From Cololabis saira (Eukaryota; Chordata; Actinopteri; Beloniformes; Belonidae), in NCBI RefSeq assembly GCF_033807715.1, contig NC_084599.1:4030625-4094624 (forward strand): a stretch of DNA of 64,000 nucleotides, in the 5' to 3' direction. The notes under the pieces are model-generated. The model saw only the letters and a program-made list of their open reading frames with translations, was not told the origin of the DNA and made no database searches. Below, piece after piece: positions 26,987 to 37,530 of the stretch (position 1 is its first letter; each line of letters begins with the position of its first letter). Position numbers and translations under genes: made by a program.

Positions 26987-27566
26987 TTTATTAATCAATT
27001 TAAAATGCGTTTCCTTGACTTTGGGGGGAATGGGCCATTTGATATAATTTGAGTGGCTTTTTCTAATGTAGACAAACTTAAAGACTGTGAAGTGTCGGAA
27101 TATAAACCTCTGTGATAGTCGTTAAATGATCTCGACTTAAAGACAGCACTTATAAACTTGTTGTTACATTTCTTATCCAATAACCCATAATCCTCAATAA
27201 CTAACACGGGAAGTGCTGTCTCAATATCTCCATACATTAGAGCACCTTTCTGGAGGAAGTGGTTTGCTGCATGTGTAAGTGTTGTGTGATGAGGCTGTGA
27301 AGGAGGAGGACACGTGTCTCTGCAGGACAGTTTCACCTCTGAGCTTCTTCACATTTACAGGAACCAGACTCACGTAGAGGCCCAGTCTCTTTCTGCTTGG
27401 TCAAGATATTCAACTTCCTGTTTGTGCAGTAACACTCTGTTGTTCACACAATTTAATGTTTTTAATCTCAGAAACAGAAAATGAGGAAAGTGCTGAGAGT
27501 TAGTAATTAAGTAAAGTGTATTCATAAAACAGGAAACAGCAGTCTGACTTTAATGCTGGAGACGAC

Positions 27567-27905
<339 letters not shown>

Positions 27906-28414
27906 ATTCTATATATACTATACAATAATAAAACCAATACAAATGTTGTCATTAACTACCATGTAGATTTGTTTTCAGACACAAGAATGATCAAAGTTTG
28001 CAGGTAAATCAGAAGTGAGAATAAGTTCCTACCTTCTCCTGATTGAAAAGACAAAGTTCAGGTGTGAAATAAACTTTTAAGTATTGATCCGGTTATCAGC
28101 AGCTGTTCTCCGTCCTCGGATCACCTCACCAGGCCCGTTTAACGCCTGATCTTCCAGATGTGTAACGGCAGATTAACTTTCACTTTGACCGAGCGTTTCC
28201 TGGTTCAGCGCGGCCGGTACGTGTCATACCGGCCGCCACCACTTGGGGGCGCAGTGTAAACTCGGTTTAACACGACCGAACAAAATACAACAAGGACAGA
28301 ACTGCTGGAAACTACTGAGTAAAGGAAAACTAGAACATCAACTACATTGTTCAAGCAAAATAACACAAATATAAACGTGTTTTTAGTGGAATTGTGTGTC
28401 TGGATTGAACGGGT
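27906..28414. other. no gene recognised
   Basis: Mixed sequence with a GC-rich patch (about 28195-28260, CGGCCGGTACGTGTCATACCGG, itself a short palindrome). No ORF with known motifs. Confidence 0.4.
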
Positions 28415-28669
28415 TTGAGCTGGACTCTGTATCGACCTCATGAAGCAGAAGTGTTGCAGCTCCGTTTCAGTCTCTGGTTTAGTTTATCCCCCAAACTACT
28501 GGAGACTCCTGCATCAGTCATTAAACACATCCATATGGTTTTATATCATTTTATCTGGAAAAACAAATGTCATTATCTCAACAAAAACATCCTGAGTAAC
28601 TCCAACAACCAAGGAGGATTAAATGTTCTTGGTTTTAAAACTTCAAATGTTATTTATTATCTGAACTAA
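28415..28669 (+). pseudogene. L1 ORF2 C-terminal fragment
   Basis: An 84-codon frame with PASVIKHIHMVLYHFIWKN and NNQGGLNVLGFKTSN, the post-RT segment seen also in L1 #3 (LLLNFVWKN, NGGLNFLDFCTLNN). It is short and isolated and has no start of its own. The following 28670-29034 has nothing recognisable. Confidence 0.6.
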
Positions 28670-29034
28670 ATAAAATAAAATCTAAGTAAAATTCAATGAT
28701 GACACTTGATTTCAAATGTAGCTTTCAACAAATGTAATATTTTCTCCTAATAGGTGGTTTAGCGGTTAATAAACCATCCAGTTATCAAATGTTCATAAAC
28801 AGACATAACTGTGCTGGCGTCTGATTTATAAACATCATCATTTCATCTGGAATAACTAGAGTATTAAATATCAGAATGAATTAATCTCGGATTAAAAACC
28901 ATATTCTTTCCATGTCATCGGTTATTGAAAGCTCCTTCTTACACATTGTGAGGTTTTTTATAAGATTAATTCCAATAACAGATAAAGAACACGGTTACAG
29001 CTGTGACGTCACAAAGTCTGTCAGCGTGCGTCCA

Positions 29035-31362
29035 AACAGCCAGAAGCAGAGCAGTGGATAAAACAGAGCAGTGGATAAAACAGAGCAGAGGATAAAACAG
29101 AGCAGAGCAGAGGATAAAACAGAGCAGAGGATAAAACAGAGCAGAGGATAAAACAGAGCAGAGGATAAAACAGAGCAGAGGATAAAACAGAGCAGAGGAT
29201 AAAACAGAGCAGAGGATAAAACAGAGCAGTGGATAAAACAGAGCAGAGCAGAGGATAAAACAGAGCAGAGCAGAGGATAAAACAGAGCAGAGGATAAAAC
29301 AGAGCAGTGGATAAAACAGAGCAGTGGATAAAACAGAGCAGAGCAGAGGATAAAACAGAGCAGTGGATAAAACAGAGCAGAGGATAAAACAGAGCAGAGG
29401 ATAAAACAGAGCAGTGGATAAAACAGAGCAGAGGATAAAACAGAGCAGAGGATAAAACAGAGCAGTGGATAAAACAGAGCAGTGGATAAAACAGAGCAGA
29501 GGATAAAACAGAGCAGAGCAGAGGATAAAACAGAGCAGAGGATAAAACAGAGCAGTGGATAAAACAGAGCAGAGGATAAAACAGAGCAGAGGATAAAACA
29601 GAGCAGAGCAGAGGATAAAACAGAGCAGAGGATAAAACAGAGCAGAGGATAAAACAGAGCAGAGGATAAAACAGAGCAGAGGATAAAACAGAGCAGAGGA
29701 TAAAACAGAGCAGAGGATAAAACAGAGCAGAGCAGAGGATAAAACAGAGCAGAGCAGAGGATAAAACAGAGCAGAGCAGAGGATAAAACAGAGCAGTGGA
29801 TAAAACAGAGCAGAGGATAAAACAGAGCAGTGGATAAAACAGAGCAGAGCAGAGGATAAAACAGAGCAGTGGATAAAACAGAGCAGAGCAGAGGATAAAA
29901 CAGAGCAGAGGATAAAACAGAGCAGAGGATAAAACAGAGCAGAGGATAAAACAGAGCAGAGGATAAAACAGAGCAGTGGATAAAACAGAGCAGAGCAGAG
30001 GATAAAACAGAGCAGAGGATAAAACAGAGCAGAGCAGAGGATAAAACAGAGCAGAGCAGAGGATAAAACAGAGCAGTGGATAAAACAGAGCAGAGGATAA
30101 AACAGAGCAGAGGATAAAACAGAGCAGTGGATAAAACAGAGCAGTGGATAAAACAGAGCAGAGGATAAAACAGAGCAGAGGATAAAACAGAGCAGAGGAT
30201 AAAACAGAGCAGAGGATAAAACAGAGCAGAGGATAAAACAGAGCAGAGGATAAAACAGAGCAGAGGATAAAACAGAGCAGAGGATAAAACAGAGCAGAGG
30301 ATAAAACAGAGCAGTGGATAAAACAGAGCAGAGCAGAGGATAAAACAGAGCAGAGGATAAAACAGAGCAGAGGATAAAACAGAGCAGAGGATAAAACAGA
30401 GCAGAGGATAAAACAGAGCAGAGCAGAGGATAAAACAGAGCAGAGCAGAGGATAAAACAGAGCAGAGGATAAAACAGAGCAGAGGATAAAACAGCAGAGG
30501 ATAAAACAGAGCAGAGGATAAAACAGAGCAGAGGATAAAACAGAGCAGTGGATAAAACAGAGCAGAGCAGAGGATAAAACAGAGCAGAGGATAAAACAGA
30601 GCAGAGGATAAAACAGAGCAGAGGATAAAACAGAGCAGTGGATAAAACAGAGCAGAGGATAAAACAGAGCAGAGCAGAGGATAAAACAGAGCAGAGCAGA
30701 GGATAAAACAGAGCAGAGGATAAAACAGAGCAGAGGATAAAACAGAGCAGAGGATAAAACAGAGCAGTGGATAAAACAGAGCAGAGCAGAGGATAAAACA
30801 GAGCAGAGGATAAAACAGAGCAGAGGATAAAACAGCAGAGGATAAAACAGAGCAGAGGATAAAACAGAGCAGTGGATAAAACAGAGCAGAGGATAAAACA
30901 GAGCAGAGGATAAAACAGAGCAGAGGATAAAACAGCAGAGGATAAAACAGCAGAGGATAAAACAGAGCAGAGGATAAAACAGCAGAGGATAAAACAGCAG
31001 AGGATAAAACAGAGCAGTGGATAAAACAGAGCAGTGGATAAAACAGAGCAGAGGATAAAACAGAGCAGAGGATAAAACAGAGCAGTGGATAAAACAGAGC
31101 AGAGCAGAGGATAAAACAGAGCAGTGGATAAAACAGAGCAGAGCAGAGGATAAAACAGAGCAGTGGATAAAACAGAGCAGTGGATAAAACAGAGCAGAGC
31201 AGAGGATAAAACAGAGCAGTGGATAAAACAGAGCAGTGGATAAAACAGAGCAGAGGATAAAACAGAGCAGTGGATAAAACAGAGCAGAGGATAAAACAGA
31301 GCAGAGCAGAGGATAAAACAGAGCAGTGGATAAAACAAAGCAGTGGATAAAACAGAGTGGGA
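29035..31362. repeat. 17-bp satellite array, about 2.3 kb
   Basis: Tandem CAGAGCAGAGGATAAAA (17 bp), with AGTGG replacing AGAGG in many units, 22-bp forms with an extra GAGCA and 15-bp forms lacking GA. Roughly 130 units. The minus strand is stop-free in all three frames because the unit is not a multiple of three and lacks stop codons, which explains the 800-codon open frames; these are not genes. Confidence 0.97.
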
Positions 31363-31448
31363 CACTTCCATAGGACTCCGTTGTAACACATGGTGGACAG
31401 CACTTCCTGGTTTCTGGCACAGACGTGCTCCCTCTTCGTTTTGTCTTA

Positions 31449-32111
31449 TGGCCCTTTTGCACTAGTACGGCCTTAGCCCGGCTCGGCTCGTCGCGGCTCC
31501 ACCCATTTTGTCCCTGTTTGTTTTTCCACAGCAGGTGAGAAGTGGGGGGGGTTGGGGTGAAGCGGCTGTGACGTACTCGATTGCGCAACACCTTTGTTCG
31601 TGTCGGCGCTGATGAGAAATCAGCTGGAGCCGCGAGCGGTTGAGAAAAAAACAGCCCGTCTACATCCCTTTTTTAATTTTTTCTCGACAGCCCCCAGGTT
31701 TATGAACATCTGCACCTCAGAGTTGGATCACCAAACAGACGTTTGCGCTTTATAATAAAATCGCTGCGAGCCGCCAGTCGCCCTCGCGCTGACTCCTGTT
31801 TCCTGATTCAAACGTCTGCCGGCCCCGCCCCCCGACCAATCAGAGGCGTGGAGGGTGATGACGGCCCCGCCCCCCGACCAATCAGAGGCGTGGAGGGTGG
31901 TGACGGCCCTGCCCCCCGACCAATCGGTGGCGCGGAGGTTGGTGACTTCAGAAATAGTCCCGGCTCAGCCCGGTTAGAACCTCGCCAGAATGGTTACAGA
32001 AAAAGTATCTGCTTGGAGCGGCTCTACCCGCCTCAGCCCCTAGTGCAAAAGCGCAAGACGGGGCCGTGGCGGGTAGAACCGAGCTGAGGCGGTACTAGTG
32101 CGAAAGGGCCA
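31449..32111. mobile_element. PIF/Harbinger-derived MITE, copy 2, complete
   Basis: A 663-bp element with inverted ends TGGCCCTTTTGCACTAGTAC and ACTAGTGCGAAAGGGCCA, flanked by the 3-bp duplication TTA (31446-31448 and 32112-32114), as expected for PIF/Harbinger. It is internally related to copy 1 and to the right end of the autonomous element at 63386. It contains three tandem copies of a CCCGACCAATC unit (CCAAT boxes). Confidence 0.9.
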
Positions 32112-32114
32112 TTA

Positions 32115-33320
32115 GCCTACCGGTACCAGAGACGTTCAATAAACGAGACAGCCTACTACGGTCCGGTTTCCTGTATCTGTGTCACGTGACTGCCACGCCC
32201 CTTTAGGAGACCGGAAGTAGGTCCTGAGTCTATTGAGTCTAATGGGAAAAGTGAACGTGAGCACAGATTATTACCAATTCCTTCGCCCCATAGTAACCTA
32301 AGTAAATATGGGACCCATTTTTCAAAAGCCACAAACCTTCTGAACATTCTGACACCAAAATGGCAATTTTCAGACCGACAGATTAGGAGAAAATGAACTT
32401 TGTTTGAGACCTGTCTCTGTCTGAGCAACACACTCTCGCCAGATTTGGCTCTCATCGTTTTCCCATCGGATAAAATGAAGTTTAAAACTAAAATAAAACT
32501 TGCTTCTTTGCTTAATAATACTGTTATTTTTATTATTTAAGTCTTTTTGGAAGAAAGTTGTACTGTATAGTGTTGTATGTTCCAAAACGATGTGGGGAGA
32601 GGGGCGGCCACGCCCACTTAGGAGACAGGAAGTGAGGTCAGAGGGGCAACCACGTCCACTTAGGAGACCGGAAGTGTATACCATTTCATACCATTAGCAG
32701 TAACGGTAATGCGCTATCTTCTGTATAGAGGATCTTTGCCCGTAATTGTAATCGTTACTTTCCATTATTCTGTAACCGTGGTAACCCGTTGCTGTGTTGT
32801 AGCTGCAGCAGCTCCACACATAAACGTGGGGAAAAGATCGCTAATGGTTTAACTTTTCACCACTTTCCTGCTCGGAGGCAGAACCACGGAGACCGAGTAT
32901 CTGAGATAACAGAGTAAAAGAGTCATCGGCTCGCTTGGATCGTGGCTTTAACGACCAAACATAACCTTCCACAGTAAACCACAAACACTCACACAGACCG
33001 GGGTCGGATCATTCACACGGGTTTTATTCCCACTTCTCCAGCTAAACGTAGTTGCTGGCCAGCTCTCTGCGGTGCAATTAACCCCAATCTGCAGATAAAA
33101 CTAGTTTGTTGAGGAAAAAATATTAACTCTATTTGTAGCTGCAGAGGAAAAAAATAATCCCACGAGGAAAACAAAAATATTGCTCACGCCTCGGAGCCTC
33201 TTCCGCATAATATAGCATTCAAAGAGTCATACAAAACATCTACTGTATGTTGTACTATTATACTAATTTATTGAAACACATGGTGAGTCAAACATTTACC
33301 AAAGCAGCTGCCAAACACTC
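32115..33320. other. no gene recognised; dispersed 27-bp motif
   Basis: CACGCCC/CACGTCC followed by CTTAGGAGACCGGAAGT occurs at about 32193, 32609 and 32650. Otherwise unannotated sequence; no coding frame with a known motif. Confidence 0.4.
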
Positions 33321-33632
33321 CTAAACAAGGTAATAAGACGTTGGTTGTGCAGAACTGCGGCAGTAAGTCTCTTTGACAGGGATTTCATATGGATCCAAAC
33401 CGTTAATAATCATTATTTTCTCCATATACCGCTCCCTGGCTTCCTTGTTTAGGGTATCCCGGTAAATCCCAGTTCCTTTTCGGCATTTTAACATCTTTTT
33501 TTTGCGTTCCGTCTGTTCACTTGGTGCTACCACACTGCTACTACACTGCTGTTTGTTTACACTCACGAGGCTGCCAACACGGCCGCCGCGTCCCAGAATG
33601 CACCTTGGTGACCAAGCCCTATAGTTCCACAA
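33321..33632 (-). pseudogene. fragment of a multicopy fish ORF (GLDPYEIP motif)
   Basis: The 103-codon frame contains YRDTLNKEARERYMEKI followed by MIINGLDPYEIPVKE. This 'YxxKIxxxxGxDPY' segment is known from the N-terminal part of a repeated, uncharacterised fish protein family, usually followed by a LPxVxYxDIxNYL segment. Here it breaks off into PTSYYLV, so it is likely an isolated first exon or a relic. Function unknown. Confidence 0.35.
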
Positions 33633-34078
33633 GTGGATCCCGTTGATTTCAGTGGCCGCACGTGGAGAATCTCCTGAGGTAAGGCGATGAAATATCGACC
33701 AATTTTAAGTCATTGTGTAGTTATTATATCGGAGGCCCTTTTAATGTTAGATATGAATTTTCTTCCATTTTTAAATTCATACATTATAGGCCAAAACATT
33801 GCACAGTGGTTTAAACACTGCGGCAGTAGATCACCGGTTACCACTGAATTAATTATATTGTTTAACTCTGATTTAAAATAAATATTACATGTTTAAATGG
33901 GATGTTGAGTTTAATTATTTTAAAGGTAATCCTGAAAGAGCCTTGTGAAGTTTCTGCTGTCAATAGACTTAACAAGTGGGGAAGCTATAAATGTATAAGT
34001 GGATATTATAATTTTGTGTTTGTGTTTTTGTTTGTACGTAGTTGATGTTTGTTTGCTGGCGTAGGGTATCTGTGTCTT

Positions 34079-34156
34079 GTAAGCCCTTATGGGCTGGGCA
34101 CCTTAAAGGTGTATGACACATAAATAAAAAATAATTCATTCATTCATTCATTCATA
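34079..34156 (+). mobile_element. LINE 3' tail with (ATTC)n
   Basis: CCCTTATGGGCTGGGCACC leads to AATAAAAAATA and four ATTC units, the pattern of a non-LTR element 3' end. No coding part adjoins. The interval 33633-34078 has no recognisable gene. Confidence 0.5.
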
Positions 34157-34420
34157 TAAATTACATAAGCAGCAACATCATTTTGTGGCTGTATGCGAGT
34201 CAAGTTTTCTTCTTGCAGGGTTTGCTGTTCCTAAAGCGATGCCTTCTCCACCTCCAGGAATGGGAACAAAGTGACCCTTTGCTGAGTCACTTTTTGATTT
34301 TAAAGCACATTTCATCATCTGCTTGTCTTGCTTTTCTTTTATCAGAGTACAGTGGATGTACTTGAATGTGTGTGTTTCTCCCTCACAGGTCCCAGGTTCA
34401 CCAGCCCAAGAGTTTTACAT

Positions 34421-34760
34421 GTTCAATTCAATTCAATTTTATTTGTATAGCGTCTAATACAACATATGAGACCCAGAACATAAACATAAACCCCCGAGCA
34501 ATTATTACATAAACAATGGCAGGTAAAAACTCCCCTAGTGGGAGAAAAACCTTAAACCAAACAGTGACAAGAAAAACTCCCCTTTAGGAGAGAAGAAACC
34601 TGGACCAGGACCAGGCTCATAAGGGGGTAGAAACCTGGACCAGGACCTGGATCATAAGGGGGTAGAAACCTGGACCAGGACCAGGATCATAAGGGGGTAG
34701 AAACCTGGACCAGGACCTGGATCATAAGGGGGACCCTCCTGCTGAAGACCAGTCTGAAAG
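34421..34760. mobile_element. dispersed fish repeat, copy 2
   Basis: Same order as 20104-20711: TTCAATTCAATTTTATTTG, TATAGCGTCTAATACAAC, GGCAGGTAAAAACTCCCC. It then holds four tandem GGTAGAAACCTGGACCAGGA units (about 34600-34720) absent from copy 1. Confidence 0.75.
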
Positions 34761-34966
34761 GTCTTAGTTGGAAGATGACGTAAGTTACTGCTGATTTATT
34801 TTTCTGATATTTATTTTTCAACAATAGCCTATCTCTCTTCGCAACTAGAATCACTACAAGCATGCTTAATTTCAAATCATTCTACTGTATAAATATTGAA
34901 ATATTAAGGTGTAAACTTCAAATAAGTCAATCGCCTTTTTTGGTTCAAGTTCTGTGTTGGAGAGAC

Positions 34967-35275
34967 TATAAAAATGAATTCTCCCATAATTTCACCGTGC
35001 TTGTAGTGATTGTAGTTGTGAAGAGGGGTATATGAGGCATTGGGTGAAATTATGGGAGAATTCATTTTTATAGTCTCTGAAAAAACAGAACCTGAAGCAA
35101 AAAAGGCGAAATACTTTTTTAGAAAAGTAAGGTGGTTGAAGTTTAGATGTTATTATTTCAATTTTTCCACAGTAAAATTGTTTGAAATTCACTGTGCCTG
35201 TAGTGATTGTAGTTGTGAAGAGGGGTATATGATGCATTGGGTGAAATTATGGGAGAATTAATTTTTATAGTCCCT
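34967..35275. repeat. inverted and direct repeats of about 33-90 bp
   Basis: GACTATAAAAATGAATTCTC at 34967 is the reverse complement of sequence ending at about 35075. The 88-bp segment with AGTGATTGTAGTTGTGAAG (about 35007-35080) recurs directly at about 35202-35272. Possibly remnants of a small foldback element. Confidence 0.6.
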
Positions 35276-36136
35276 GCAAAACAGAACCTTAAGCGAAAAA
35301 GCAGACTGACCTTTTTAGAAAAGTAATGTGTTTGAAGTTTAGATCTTAAAAGAAAAGTGTTTCATCCTTTTCTTTTACAGTAAGAGTGTGTAAATATTAC
35401 GGTGCAAGTATGGGTGTATGAAAAAAACATATCTGCATTATCTCAAACTCAGTACTTCATATCTTTCCGTTTCTGAGCCGCATTCATTCATTTGCCGTAA
35501 AGGCTGAAATAGGAGCGCACATGAAAATTTAGGAGCGGCTGATTTGACCACGTAAGTACGAATGATGGCTGGCTGGACCGCAGTTTTGGCAGGTAAAAAC
35601 TGTCCGTTTTTTTATAGGCGTATGTAACCCTCCCATAAATCATGTATTTTATAGTCTTGTCTCCAGATAGTAGCATAAACAATAATATTAGATGTACAAA
35701 ACACATCCAAACATGGGAGGAAATACTACGTAGGGCCCAGGAGCCTTTTTTATAAAGCTTGCTTGCACACAAAACAGGGCCTGAAAGATGAGACGCCACC
35801 TTCCACGCAAAGGTTATATATGTCTATGATCCCCTCGACCAATCAGTGGCGGGGAGGGTGATGACGTCAGATGCAGCCGACTCAGAACGCTTATGGCTCT
35901 TTACCTACTTGTTTTATTTTGTCCTTTTTTTTGTTTGCTTTTTATTGTTGTATTTTCTTTTTTTTCTGTTTTCCCTATTATTAATTTTTAATTGTTTTCA
36001 TCGAAAGCTTAGGTCCTTTGGAAGGGGGTGAAAATATGTGTATGTTTGTTTGACATCATTGTGGATGCCACAGTTTATAACAAAAAATAAATAAATAAAA
36101 ACATTTGATCACAAAAAAAAACTAATTTACAAATCA
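35276..36136. other. no gene recognised
   Basis: AT-rich sequence with CCAATCAGTGGCGGGGAGG at about 35839, a motif shared with the Harbinger MITEs, suggesting a further decayed copy. No coding motif. Confidence 0.4.
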
Positions 36137-36139
36137 TCA

Positions 36140-36769
36140 GTGGCCACGGTTACATGTTTTTTTAATTCGGAATTAATTATTCCGAATTAAACTATTTTTC
36201 TTTGAGTTTACATGGAAATAGTAATTCTGAATTGAGGTTTACATGGAAAACACGTTTGATGGTCTTTATCCATTTCCTCTCCAGGTCTGGGGGTTGGGAA
36301 GGTTCTGATTGGATAGGGGGGGGACCGGAAGTTAAACTACCGGAAGAAAAACTAACTTACAACTTTGAAAAGCTCACAATTTTGATGTTTCCTGTTTCCA
36401 TCTGTTCTTTTAATAATTTCTATTTATTAAATAAATGGTCTCTGCTCTTGACCAGCGTTTACTGCTGCTGCATCTTGAAACTTTGTTTGGAAAACCAGCC
36501 CAGTGGAATATAAGTGTCATGGAGACAGACGGGGGAGGGAACGAGCAGAAAGAAACACTGGAATTAGAAAGAGGAATGAGTGTTTACATGATCTGGAATT
36601 ATTCTATTCAGATTTAAAATCTGAATAAACCAGCCACTTACTTCGGAATTAAGTTTAATTCGGAATGGCCATTTTCATTCGGAATTTGGTGTTTCCATGG
36701 TAATTTTTGTCGGATTTAATTTTAATTCTGAATTAAAGAGGAATTAAACTTCCCATGTAAACGCACTGA
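36140..36769. mobile_element. MITE with TTTACATG inverted ends
   Basis: The ends are CAGTGGCCACGGTTACATG and CATGTAAACGCACTG, imperfect inverted repeats followed inside by TTAATTCGGAATTAA motifs in both orientations. No transposase. No clean target duplication could be read. Confidence 0.7.
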
Positions 36770-36958
36770 GTGACTTGGTTTAAAGCATTGCTAGTCTCCA
36801 CTTCAAATGTAAAACTGGGGTAGTTTTAGCTCCAAACAAAAGTTAGACCCACCTGACTCACAGTCGTACACAACAGGTAAACAACAAACAAGGGCTGATG
36901 GACAACACTGAAGTCCTTTTTACAATAATCAAGGAGTGACTTTGGCCCTTGATGTAGA

Positions 36959-36967
36959 TTTTTATTA
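36959..36967 (-). terminator. predicted ddx10 polyadenylation signal
   Basis: AATAAA on minus, within AGTAATAAAAATC. It is the first such hexamer downstream of the ddx10 stop at 37525, so the predicted 3'UTR is about 560-580 nt. Confidence 0.5.
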
Positions 36968-37082
36968 CTTTTGTGTTACAGATAAGCGTTAAGAGGCACT
37001 TTGTGACTATTACAGCTGTGACTTTTTCCACATGGTGATCAAATAGGTTCCAGTTTGTTTTCTGTCCCGTCACTGCAGGTTC

Positions 37083-37083
<1 letters not shown>

Positions 37084-37157
<74 letters not shown>
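37084..37157 (-). repeat. (CTG)24 tract in predicted ddx10 3'UTR
   Basis: An uninterrupted run of about 24 triplets, AGC/CAG on plus and therefore CTG in the sense of ddx10. It lies 370 bp after the ddx10 stop and before the first AATAAA. Confidence 0.95.
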
Positions 37158-37159
<2 letters not shown>

Positions 37160-37404
37160 ACCACCTCAGGACCAGGACCTCACTGCACACGATACTCAAC
37201 TAAAACAGCTGGAAACGGAGCCGGAGAAACCAAAGAACAGCATTTCCTTGTGGTCCAGTCCCACTGATCAGGTGACATGTCCGTTAGGAGTCACATCAGA
37301 ACTGCAGCTTGGAAGAAGATTTTCTAAAGTTAGAATTTCTGACTCAAAACCCCCCAAAAGTCTTCCTTATCTATTGTCTCAGATGTGTGATGTCATCTCA
37401 TCCT

Positions 37405-37530
37405 CCACCCTCCGTCTCCCTCCATCCTCTACCTCCCTCCACCCTCCGTCCTCTACCTCCCTCCATCCTCCGTCCTCTACCTCCCTCCATCCTCCGTCCT
37501 CTACCTCCCTCCATCCTCCGTCCTCTACCT
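37405..37530. repeat. 24-bp minisatellite abutting the ddx10 stop codon
   Basis: About five copies of a unit reading CCTCCATCCTCCGTCCTCTA on plus. The ddx10 TAG (37525-37527) lies in the copy nearest the gene, so the array runs out of the last coding bases into the 3'UTR. Confidence 0.85.

Larger units (their letters stand above)
17529..27527. repeat. inverted duplication; left arm carries a nested L1, right arm does not
   Basis: The left arm is 17529-17892 plus 25998-26170, split by L1 #1. The right arm is 26987-27527 in inverted orientation and uninterrupted. The arms are nearly identical, including AAGAAATGTAACAACAAG across the insertion point. The spacer is the rest of L1 #2 and an AT repeat. 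Confidence 0.85.

Noticed and set aside
28966..31591. Three minus-strand open frames of 800-856 codons
   Set aside because: They are readings of one 17-bp satellite without stops on that strand; all three frames give the same Phe/Tyr/Leu/Cys/Ser pattern.
37055..37267. Poly-alanine open frame on plus
   Set aside because: It is a reading of the CAG tract, has no conserved flanks and lies antisense in the ddx10 3' region.
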